This document shows positions 1 to 5,517 of a stretch of DNA of 5,612 nucleotides, one piece after another. Under the pieces are notes generated by a model. The model did not search any database and was not told the origin of the DNA. It saw nothing but the letters and a program-made list of their open reading frames with translations. Both the position numbers and the translations under genes were made by a program. The DNA lies in NCBI GenBank assembly GCA_947478535.1, contig CANJXD010000393.1, forward strand, positions 1 to 5,612, in the 5' to 3' direction. Origin of the DNA: Acetobacteraceae bacterium. GTDB lineage: Bacteria; Pseudomonadota; Alphaproteobacteria; Acetobacterales; Acetobacteraceae. Positions within the stretch are counted from its first letter, which is position 1. Every line of letters begins with the position of its first letter.

Positions 1-1
1 C

Positions 2-1009
2 TTCGCGCGCGCCCGTGATCCGCGCGTGAAGCAGGTGATGGCCTCGATCACCGGGGAATGGCAGGCGGTGCAGATCCTGCGCCCCGATGGCCGCCGCGTG
101 GCGGACCTTCGTCCTCTCGTGCGCCTCAGCGTCTCCGTGGTGGTGGAGGCGAATGGGCGGCGGGAGACCGGCAGCTTCGGCACTGGCGGGCGCTTCGCCT
201 ATGACCGCGTGCTGGGGGAAGGGACGTGGAAGGCGGCGGTGGAGGAAGCGCTGCGCCAGGCCATCGTGAACCTCGACAGCATCCCCGCCCCGGCCGGCGA
301 GATGGAGGTCGTGCTCGGCCCGGGCTGGCCCGGCATCCTGCTGCATGAAGCCATCGGCCACGGGCTGGAAGGCGACTTCAACCGCAAGAAGACCAGCGCC
401 TTTTCCGGCCTGCTGGGCAGCCGCATCGCCTCCCCCGGCGTGACCGTGGTGGATGACGGCACCATCCCCGATCGTCGCGGATCGCTGACGGTGGATGATG
501 AAGGCACGCCCTCCGGCCGCACCGTGCTGATCGAGGATGGCATCCTCGTCGGCTTCCTGCAGGATCGGCAGAATGCCCGGCTGATGGGCGTGGCGCCGAC
601 CGGCAATGGCCGCCGCCAATCCCATGCGCATATCCCCATGCCGCGCATGACCAACACCGTGATGCTCGGCGGCGCGCATGACCCGGCGGAGGTGATCGCC
701 AGCGTGAAGCGGGGCATCTACGCCGTGAATTTCGGCGGCGGGCAGGTGGATATCACCAGCGGCAAATTCGTTTTCAGCGCCTCGGAAGCCTACCTGATCG
801 AGGATGGGAAGCTGGGTGCGCCGGTGAAGGGTGCTACGCTGATCGGCAATGGGCCGGATGCGCTGACCAAGGTCACGATGGTTGGCAACGACATGGGGCT
901 CGACCCCGGCATCGGCACCTGCGGCAAGCAGGGGCAGGGCGTGCCGGTCGGTGTCGGCCAGCCGACCCTGAAGCTGGCCGGGCTGACCATCGGCGGCACG
1001 GCGGTCTGA
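2..1009 (+). CDS. tldD: Metalloprotease TldD, C-terminal part (5' end outside window)
   Basis: The reading frame is open from base 2 to a TGA at 1007-1009, giving 335 residues; the family is usually about 480, so roughly the first 145 are missing and no start codon is in view. The zinc-site motif [11 protein letters not shown] is encoded at 344-376, with the two His at 344-346 and 359-361. The third ligand typical of the family, Cys in GIGTCGK, is at 920-922. Other family blocks are present: [51 protein letters not shown] and [10 protein letters not shown]. Known role: cytosolic TldD pairs with TldE/PmbA to degrade or mature unfolded peptides, such as microcin or PQQ-type precursors and the antitoxin CcdA. 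The partner is not in this window. All catalytic residues are intact, so I read this as a functional gene cut by the window edge. An internal GTG at 26 is not the true start, because typical TldD sequence ([13 protein letters not shown]) lies directly around it. Confidence 0.96.
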   Translation, partial: FARARDPRVKQVMASITGEWQAVQILRPDGRRVADLRPLVRLSVSVVVEANGRRETGSFGTGGRFAYDRVLGEGTWKAAVEEALRQAIVNLDSIPAPAGEMEVVLGPGWPGILLHEAIGHGLEGDFNRKKTSAFSGLLGSRIASPGVTVVDDGTIPDRRGSLTVDDEGTPSGRTVLIEDGILVGFLQDRQNARLMGVAPTGNGRRQSHAHIPMPRMTNTVMLGGAHDPAEVIASVKRGIYAVNFGGGQVDITSGKFVFSASEAYLIEDGKLGAPVKGATLIGNGPDALTKVTMVGNDMGLDPGIGTCGKQGQGVPVGVGQPTLKLAGLTIGGTAV

Positions 1010-1048
1010 TACCACCGGCCGCTTTCAGCGACTCGTTGGTATTCTTTT
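1008..1048 (+). terminator. Possible terminator of tldD
   Basis: An imperfect hairpin begins on the tldD stop codon. ATACCA (1009-1014) pairs with TGGTAT (1037-1042), CGG (1016-1018) pairs with TCG (1033-1035, one G-U), and CGCT (1020-1023) pairs with AGCG (1027-1030) around a TTC loop. This makes 13 pairs with small internal mismatches. TCTTTT (1043-1048) follows directly, the only T-rich run in this very GC-rich spacer. Shape and position fit an intrinsic terminator, but the stem is interrupted and the T-run is short. It could instead be the left end of the palindromic region that follows. Confidence 0.4.
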
Positions 1049-1056
1049 CGTGCCCT

Positions 1057-1141
1057 CAAGCGCCGGGCGCACGCTCCGCGCGCTTGGCTCGCCGGACTGC
1101 CGGCGGGCCGCGTTCGCGGCCTCGGCCGCCGAAGGCGGCCG
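1057..1141. repeat. Array of four consecutive GC-rich palindromes
   Basis: Four stem-loops follow one another almost without spacing. (1) 1057-1086: CAAGCGC pairs with GCGCTTG and, across a bulged C1079, CGG pairs with CCG, leaving a 9-nt loop. (2) 1091-1104: GCCGG pairs with CCGGC around ACTG. (3) 1106-1121: GGCCGCG pairs with CGCGGCC around TT. (4) 1123-1141: CGGCCGCC pairs with GGCGGCCG around GAA. No T-run follows any of them, so they are not classic terminators. The organisation resembles REP/BIME-type mosaic intergenic repeats or a structured RNA. From memory, similar strings occur between genes in Roseomonas-like genomes, which I cannot verify here. Stop-free frames across this stretch are by-products of its base composition. 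Confidence 0.55.
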
Positions 1142-1154
1142 CAGGTCAAGCATT

Positions 1155-1179
1155 GAAGCCGCTGGTCTGGACCGGCTTC
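1155..1179. repeat. Fifth stem-loop of the tldD-aminotransferase spacer
   Basis: GAAGCCG (1155-1161) pairs perfectly with CGGCTTC (1173-1179), leaving an 11-nt loop. It lies 13 nt after the fourth palindrome and may belong to the same element. A small overlapping alternative, TCAA/TTGA at 1146-1156, could compete with it. Confidence 0.4.
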
Positions 1180-1217
1180 CCTCGCCCGGCGTTTGCGGCG
1201 ACAACAGACGAAACAGC

Positions 1218-1240
1218 GCGCGGGGCAGCCTGCTCCGCGC
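1218..1240 (+). promoter_or_regulatory. Stem-loop just upstream of the aminotransferase ribosome-binding site
   Basis: GCGCGGGGC (1218-1226) pairs with GCTCCGCGC (1232-1240) through nine pairs, one of them G-U, around the loop AGCCT. The 3' foot of the stem ends 5 nt before the Shine-Dalgarno sequence GAGGA (1246-1250). In the mRNA it would sit in the 5' leader and could affect ribosome access or transcript stability. Whether it regulates anything is inference; GC-rich DNA forms such stems readily. Confidence 0.35.
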
Positions 1241-1245
1241 CGCTT

Positions 1246-1250
1246 GAGGA
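1246..1250 (+). promoter_or_regulatory. Ribosome-binding site of the class-V aminotransferase
   Basis: GAGGA lies 8 nt before the ATG at 1259. It decides the start: the frame stays open upstream to 1193, but those 22 extra codons have no comparable site and would run through the stem-loop at 1218-1240. Confidence 0.75.
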
Positions 1251-1258
1251 CAACGCCC

Positions 1259-2452
1259 ATGACGACACCCACGGCCAAGGCTCCACGCGGCCGCCACTTC
1301 TTCGCCAATCCGGGGCCGACCAACATCCCGGACAGCGTGATGCAGGCCGTCGCCCACGCGACTGTGGACTTCAACAGCCCGGATTTCATGGCGGTCTATG
1401 AAGCCTGCGTCGCCGGCCTGAAGCGCGTGCTGCGGACGACGCAGCACCTGTTCATGTACACCGGGTCCGGCCACGCGGCCTGGGAAGCGACGCTGACCAA
1501 CCTGCTGTCGCATGGCGACCGCATTCTGGTGATCGAGACCGGCCATTTCTCCGACAGCTGGGCGAAGATGGCCGTCGATCTCGGCATCGTCGTCGATACG
1601 CTGGCCGCGGATTGGCGCCATGGCGTGGACTACGCCGCGCTGCGCGCCGCCCTGCTCGCGGATCGTGCCCATGCCATCAAGGCGCTCGGCGTCGTGCACA
1701 ACGAAACCTCGACGGGCATGACCCTGGACGTGCCGCGTATTCGCGCCATCCTGGATGAGACGGGCCATCCCGCGCTGCTGATGGTGGATACCATCTCCTC
1801 CCTCGGCTCGCTCGATTTCCGCATGGATGAGTGGGGCGTCGATGCCGCCGTGGGTGGCAGCCAGAAGGGGCTGATGCTGCCGGTGGGGTTCAGCTTCACC
1901 GCGGTGTCGGAGAAGGCGCTGGCGGCGCATGGCCATGCGACTCTGCCGAAGCACTATTTCAGCTGGACCACGATGCGCACGCGCAAGCATGGCAGCTTCA
2001 TCGGCACGGTGCCGATCGCGCTGTTCTACGGCCTGCGGGAATCGCTGCGGCTGATCGAGGAGGAGGGGCTGGACAACGTCCTCGCCCGCCATCATCGCCT
2101 GGCGGAAGCCACGCGCCGCTGCGTGCGCCACTGGGCCGGCAATAATGGCCCGCAATTGTTCAGCCTGGCGCCGGAACGGCTTTCCGACAGCGTCACCTCG
2201 ATCCTGATGCCGGATGGCTTCGACGCGGAAGCGGTGCGGCGGCGCACCGCGGCGATGAATGTCGCCCTCGGCGGTGGGCTCGGCCGCCTCGGCGGCAAGG
2301 TGTTCCGCATCGGCCATCTCGGCGACCTGAACGAGCCGATGGTGCTCGGCACGCTGGCGGCCACTGAAATCGCGCTCCGCCTGGAAGGCGTGCCGCACGC
2401 GCCGGGTGGCGTCGATGCGGCGATGGCCTACCTGGCCGAAACCGCCGGCTGA
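1259..2452 (+). CDS. Class-V PLP aminotransferase, serine/alanine-glyoxylate type
   Basis: The gene encodes 397 residues with ATG at 1259 and TGA at 2450-2452, the usual length for the AGT/SgaA branch of fold-type I class-V aminotransferases. N-terminal ANPGPTNIP (16-24) is the family's substrate-loop signature. TGSGHAAWEA (68-77) fits the cofactor-phosphate loop. D177 in MVDTISSLG should pair with the pyridine nitrogen, and K203 in GGSQKG is the Schiff-base lysine. R350 in RIGHLGD is the expected carboxylate-binding arginine. No signal peptide or membrane segment is seen, so it is cytosolic. The likely reaction moves an amino group from serine or alanine to glyoxylate, giving glycine plus hydroxypyruvate or pyruvate. 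Substrate preference cannot be read from sequence alone. The neighbours are not serine-cycle genes, so I withhold the symbol sgaA. It probably has its own promoter in the preceding spacer, although I see no convincing -35/-10 pair there. Confidence 0.92.
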   Translation: MTTPTAKAPRGRHFFANPGPTNIPDSVMQAVAHATVDFNSPDFMAVYEACVAGLKRVLRTTQHLFMYTGSGHAAWEATLTNLLSHGDRILVIETGHFSDSWAKMAVDLGIVVDTLAADWRHGVDYAALRAALLADRAHAIKALGVVHNETSTGMTLDVPRIRAILDETGHPALLMVDTISSLGSLDFRMDEWGVDAAVGGSQKGLMLPVGFSFTAVSEKALAAHGHATLPKHYFSWTTMRTRKHGSFIGTVPIALFYGLRESLRLIEEEGLDNVLARHHRLAEATRRCVRHWAGNNGPQLFSLAPERLSDSVTSILMPDGFDAEAVRRRTAAMNVALGGGLGRLGGKVFRIGHLGDLNEPMVLGTLAATEIALRLEGVPHAPGGVDAAMAYLAETAG

Positions 2453-2456
2453 AGGG

Positions 2457-2475
2457 AGGGGGCCTGGTGCCCCCT
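2457..2475. terminator. Hairpin between convergent genes, possible two-way terminator
   Basis: AGGGGGC (2457-2463) pairs perfectly with GCCCCCT (2469-2475) around CTGGT. It fills most of the 21-nt gap between the aminotransferase stop and the gshA stop, and its right arm includes two bases of the gshA stop codon (2474-2476). It is placed to separate the two converging transcripts. No T-run follows on either strand, so any termination would be atypical or merely stabilise 3' ends. Confidence 0.4.
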
Positions 2476-3817
2476 ACGCCTCGGCTTCCGCGAAAATCCG
2501 GGAAACGTCGCCGCCCCAGGCTGTCTCATACCGCTGCAACCAGCGCTCGGCCTGGGTGATGCCGCTGGAGGCGATTTCCTCCAGGGGCGCGAGGTAGATT
2601 TCCTCCCCCAGCCCGCGCGCCTTCAGCCCATCCCGCGCGATCGCGATGGCATCCAGCGCCACATCGCGCAGGCGGCGGCCGCGGATGGTCGCACCCAGCG
2701 CCTGGACCGGCACTTCCATGCGCAGGGCCCGCATTTCCTCCACCGTCCAGTCGCGGATCAGCGCGGTGGCGGCCTTCTGCGCGGCGTCGTCATAGAGCAG
2801 CCCGGTCCAGAAGGCGGGCTTGGCCTGCAGCATCGCTGGGCTGCCGGCATCCGCGCCGCGCATCTCGAGGAACCGCTTCAGGCGGACATCCGTGAAGACC
2901 GTCGTCACATGGTCCGCCCAGTCGCCCATGGTGGCCTGATGGCCCTTGAGCTTTTCGGCCGTGCCGTCGAGGAAGGCGCGGAAGGGCACGCCGGCGGCGT
3001 CGATCCACTTTCCGTCCCGCATGATGAAATACATCGGCACATCGAGCACGAATTGCGCGAAACGCTCGAAGCCGAAGCCAGGCTCGAAGGCCACGGGGGG
3101 GATGCCGGTGCGGTCCGGGTCTGTATCCGTCCAGACCCGCCCGCGCAGTGTCAGGAAGCCACTCGGCTTGCCCTCCCGGAACGGGGAATTGGCGAACAGG
3201 GCGGTGGCCAGCGGCTGCAAGGCGAGGGAAACGCGCAGCTTTTCCGCCATATCGGCTTCATCGCCGAAATCGAGGTTCACCTGCACCGTGCAGGTGCGGA
3301 CCATCATGTCGAGCCCCATGCCGCCGACCAGCGGCATGTAGCGCCGCATGATCGCGTAGCGGCCCTTGGGCATCCACGGCATGTCATCCCGCTTCGCCAG
3401 CGGATGGAAGCCGAGGGGGGCGAAGCCGAGGCCGAGCGGGCCCGCGATTTCATGCACTTCGCGCAGATGCTCGCCGAGCTCGACGCGGGATTCGTGCAGG
3501 TCCGCCATCGGGCCGCCGGAAAGCTCGAACTGCCCGCCCGGCTCCAGGCTGACGGAGCCGATGCCGCGCTTCAGGCCGATGACATTGCCGCCATCGATGA
3601 TGGGCTCCCAGCCCTTCGCCTGCAGCCCTTCGAGCATCGCCTTGATGCCCGTGGGCTCATAGGGTGGGGGGGCCAGGCCATCGCGGCGAAAGCCGAACTT
3701 TTCGTGCTCCGTCCCGATTCGCCAGGCATCACGCGGCTTGCTGCCCGCGGCAAACCATTCCGCGAGCTGGCGCGTCGTGGTGATGGGCGTGAGATCGGCC
3801 TCGCCGGGGTTGGACAT
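2474..3817 (-). CDS. gshA: Glutamate-cysteine ligase, proteobacterial/plant-like type
   Basis: This 447-residue protein catalyses the ATP-dependent joining of the L-glutamate gamma-carboxyl to L-cysteine, the first and usually rate-setting step of glutathione synthesis, in the cytosol. It belongs to the GCS2 group shared by alphaproteobacteria and plants, not the E. coli GshA type. Visible blocks are WRIGTEHEKFGF (32-43, active-site acidic residues), GGNVIGLKRG (76-85), LEPGGQFELSG (91-101), TCTVQVNLDF (175-184), SPFREGKPSGFLTLRGRVW (211-229) and FLEMRGAD (316-323). The length is normal. C176 is the only cysteine, so no intramolecular disulfide switch like that of plant enzymes is possible. 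ATG at 3815-3817 has an AGGAAGAG purine tract 11 nt upstream (3829-3836). The gene lies 52 nt downstream of rsmE on the same strand, so co-transcription is likely. Two runs of seven C in its coding strand (near 3095-3101 and 3666-3672) are intact in frame. Confidence 0.95.
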   Translation of the reverse strand: MSNPGEADLTPITTTRQLAEWFAAGSKPRDAWRIGTEHEKFGFRRDGLAPPPYEPTGIKAMLEGLQAKGWEPIIDGGNVIGLKRGIGSVSLEPGGQFELSGGPMADLHESRVELGEHLREVHEIAGPLGLGFAPLGFHPLAKRDDMPWMPKGRYAIMRRYMPLVGGMGLDMMVRTCTVQVNLDFGDEADMAEKLRVSLALQPLATALFANSPFREGKPSGFLTLRGRVWTDTDPDRTGIPPVAFEPGFGFERFAQFVLDVPMYFIMRDGKWIDAAGVPFRAFLDGTAEKLKGHQATMGDWADHVTTVFTDVRLKRFLEMRGADAGSPAMLQAKPAFWTGLLYDDAAQKAATALIRDWTVEEMRALRMEVPVQALGATIRGRRLRDVALDAIAIARDGLKARGLGEEIYLAPLEEIASSGITQAERWLQRYETAWGGDVSRIFAEAEA

Positions 3818-3845
3818 GCTGAGCGTTTCTCTTCCTGGCGCCGTC

Positions 3846-3863
3846 CCGGGGTGGATGCCCCGG
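3846..3863 (-). other. Intercistronic stem-loop between rsmE and gshA
   Basis: A perfect six-pair GC stem (CCGGGG/CCCCGG) with a 6-nt loop lies between the rsmE stop at 3870 and the gshA ribosome-binding tract at 3829-3836. No T-run follows in the direction of transcription, so read-through into gshA is expected. It could be an RNA-processing or stability element that adjusts the ratio of the two products. This is inference from position only. Confidence 0.3.
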
Positions 3864-3869
3864 CCGGTA

Positions 3870-4589
3870 TCATGTCCAGTCCCCGACGATCGCCTGTAGC
3901 GCCGCCAGCCCGGCCACTGCCGCGGTCTCGGCCCGGAGGATCCGGGGACCGAGGGCGGCCGGCACTACAAAGGCGCGCCGGCGCAGGTCGTCAAGCTCCA
4001 CTCCCATGAAGCCTCCTTCTGGGCCGACCAGCAAAGCGGGGTGGCTGCCCGGCGGCAGGCCGAGATCCCGCATTGGCCGGGCCATGCTGCGCTCCATCGC
4101 CACCACCAGGGGCACGCCGTCCCACGCATCGAGAATCCGGTGCAGGGGGGCCGCTTCGGCCACGACGGGCAGGGACAGGCGTTCGCATTGCTCGGCCGCC
4201 CCCCGGGCGATGGCGGCCAAGCGGGTGGCATTGGTGCGTTCCGTGATGGTGCGGCGCGTTACCACCGGCTGGATCAGCGTGGCGCCCAGCTCCGTCGCCT
4301 TTTCCACCACCCAGTCCATCGCGTCCCGCTTCAGCACCGCCACCAGCAGCCGGCATGGCGCTTCCGGCACGGCCTCGCGTATGCGTGGGCCGAGGGTGAA
4401 GCTGGCCTTGTCCTTGCGGATGGTGGCGATCCGCGCCTCGAATTCCCCGTCCCGTTCGTTGAAGACGCGCAGCGCATCGCCCGGCCCGCGCCGGAGCACG
4501 GTGCCGAGGTGATGCGCCTGGCCGGGGGCGGCCTCGACGGTCGCGCCCTCGCTGAGCGGTGCATCGAGGTATTGGCGTGGGATGGACAT
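3870..4589 (-). CDS. rsmE: 16S rRNA (uracil-1498-N3)-methyltransferase RsmE
   Basis: The gene encodes 239 residues, normal for the family, with ATG at 4587-4589 and TGA at 3870-3872. RsmE uses S-adenosylmethionine to methylate N3 of U1498 in the decoding region of 16S rRNA in assembled 30S subunits. The N-terminal part (about 1-70, beginning MSIPRQYLD and including HHLGTVLRRGPGD) is the PUA-like RNA-binding domain. The rest is a SPOUT knotted methyltransferase domain. Signatures are KRDAMDWVVEKATELG (88-103), EQCERLSLPVV (133-143), LVGPEGGF (187-194) and the knot LGPRILRAETA (213-223). The start was chosen for GGAGG (4596-4600) 6 nt upstream and a perfect fit to the family N-terminus. An in-frame upstream start at 4637 would overlap ubiA. 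It is divergent from ubiA and followed by gshA on the same strand, a gene order I recall from other alphaproteobacteria. Confidence 0.95.
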   Translation of the reverse strand: MSIPRQYLDAPLSEGATVEAAPGQAHHLGTVLRRGPGDALRVFNERDGEFEARIATIRKDKASFTLGPRIREAVPEAPCRLLVAVLKRDAMDWVVEKATELGATLIQPVVTRRTITERTNATRLAAIARGAAEQCERLSLPVVAEAAPLHRILDAWDGVPLVVAMERSMARPMRDLGLPPGSHPALLVGPEGGFMGVELDDLRRRAFVVPAALGPRILRAETAAVAGLAALQAIVGDWT

Positions 4590-4617
4590 GCGGGGCCTCC
4601 ACGGACAGGTATAGGGA
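4590..4617. promoter_or_regulatory. 28-nt divergent spacer with the start signals of rsmE and ubiA
   Basis: Only 28 nt separate the start codons of rsmE (leftward) and ubiA (rightward). The rsmE Shine-Dalgarno is GGAGG on the minus strand (4596-4600). For ubiA the best candidate is the AGG ending at 4609, 8 nt from the ATG; AGGG at 4613-4616 is too close. TATA at 4610-4613 is the only A/T-rich tetramer and could be part of a -10 element on either strand, but I find no good -35 partner. There is no room for two full promoters here, so at least one probably lies inside the opposite gene. Confidence 0.45.
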
Positions 4618-5517
4618 ATGACGGGCTTTACCGACATCAGGGCGACAGGCTGGGTGGCGCGGCTGCCCGAGGGATGGCGCCCCTATGCGCTGCTCGGGCG
4701 CTTCGACCGGCCGATCGGCGCCTGGCTGCTGCTGCTGCCGGGCTTCTGGGCCTTCGCGCTGGCAGCACCAGGATGGGCGGAGGGCTTGCGCCTCGCTTTG
4801 CTGTTCCTGGTCGGCGCCTTCGCCATGCGGGCGGCGGGCTGCGTGGTGAATGACCTCTGGGACCAGGACCTGGACCGGCAGGTGGAGCGCACGCGCGGCC
4901 GGCCGCTGGCCGCCGGCACGGTCATGCCGTGGCAGGCGCTGCTGGTCCTGGCCGCGCTCTGCGTCATCGGGCTGGCCGTGCTGGTGCAATTGCCCTGGGT
5001 GGCGATCCTGTTCGGCGCGACCTCGCTAGTGCCCATCGCCTTCTATCCGCTGGCCAAGCGCGTCACGGACTGGCCGCAGGCGGTGCTGGGCTTCGTGTTC
5101 TCCTGGGCCGCCCCCACGGGCTATGCGGCGGCCACCGGAGGGCTGGATGCGCCGGGGCTTCTGCTGTGGGCGGCGGGGTTTTTCTGGATTCTCGGCTACG
5201 ACACGATTTATGCGCACCAGGACCGCGCGGATGACGCGCTGGTGGGCATCCGCAGCACGGCGCGGAAATTCGCCGACCGGTCCGGCCCCTTCCTGGCCGT
5301 CTGCTACGCGCTGACACTGGCGCTGCTGGCCGCCGCGGGCTGGCAGGCGGGGCTGTCCTGGCCCTTCCTGCCGGCCCTGCTGCTGCCCGCCGCGCTGCTG
5401 GCGCGCCAGGTGGTGACGCTGGATATCGACAACCCGGCGCGCTGTTCGATGCTGTTCCATGCCAACCGGGAGGTCGGCTTCGCCATCGCGCTCGCCTTCC
5501 TGGCGGGCCGGCTGTGA
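4618..5517 (+). CDS. ubiA: 4-hydroxybenzoate polyprenyltransferase
   Basis: This 299-residue integral inner-membrane enzyme attaches the polyprenyl tail to 4-hydroxybenzoate, an early committed step of ubiquinone synthesis. The N-terminus RPYALLGRFDRPIGAWLLLLPG (21-42) is characteristic of proteobacterial UbiA. The first Asp-rich, Mg-diphosphate-binding motif is NDLWDQDLD (78-86; N78, D79, D82, D86). The second is YDTIYAHQDRADD (194-206; D195, D202, D205, D206). About nine hydrophobic segments can be drawn: near 34-52, 57-76, 104-122, 126-145, 153-172, 178-194, 223-241, 246-265 and 284-298. This matches the nine-helix UbiA fold. ATG at 4618 is the only reasonable start before the first helix. 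The gene is divergent from rsmE, and its TGA overlaps the next gene's GTG, so the two are probably translationally coupled. Related UbiA-fold enzymes exist, but the N-terminus and both motifs favour the ubiquinone enzyme. Confidence 0.95.
   Translation: MTGFTDIRATGWVARLPEGWRPYALLGRFDRPIGAWLLLLPGFWAFALAAPGWAEGLRLALLFLVGAFAMRAAGCVVNDLWDQDLDRQVERTRGRPLAAGTVMPWQALLVLAALCVIGLAVLVQLPWVAILFGATSLVPIAFYPLAKRVTDWPQAVLGFVFSWAAPTGYAAATGGLDAPGLLLWAAGFFWILGYDTIYAHQDRADDALVGIRSTARKFADRSGPFLAVCYALTLALLAAAGWQAGLSWPFLPALLLPAALLARQVVTLDIDNPARCSMLFHANREVGFAIALAFLAGRL

Noticed and set aside
1050..1247. A possible small protein of 65 residues from a GTG in the tldD-aminotransferase spacer
   Set aside because: There is no Shine-Dalgarno sequence (the upstream bases are pyrimidine-rich), and the frame is made almost wholly of the palindrome array, which is open in several frames at once. 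If the repeat is dispersed, copies of this frame may be mis-annotated as hypothetical proteins.
1193..1258. Upstream extension of the aminotransferase to 1193
   Set aside because: The extra 22 residues are Arg/Gln-rich and unlike the family N-terminus, while GAGGA sits at good distance from the ATG at 1259.
1025..2398. A 457-codon open frame on the minus strand opposite the aminotransferase
   Set aside because: It is the antisense shadow of a gene with complete PLP-site motifs. The translation is rich in Arg, Ala, His and Gln, typical of reversed GC-rich coding DNA, and matches no family I know.
2909..4009. A 366-codon open frame on the plus strand across gshA and the rsmE end
   Set aside because: It runs antisense to two well-recognised genes, has no ribosome-binding site, and has shadow-like composition.
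4590..4637. Upstream extension of RsmE by 16 residues to a start at 4637
   Set aside because: It would overlap the ubiA start, and the family begins around MSIPRQYLD, preceded by a strong GGAGG at 4596-4600.
3991..4989. A 332-codon minus-strand frame spanning rsmE and ubiA
   Set aside because: It overlaps two certain genes in other frames, and its Arg/Gly/Pro/Gln/His-rich translation shows no domain.
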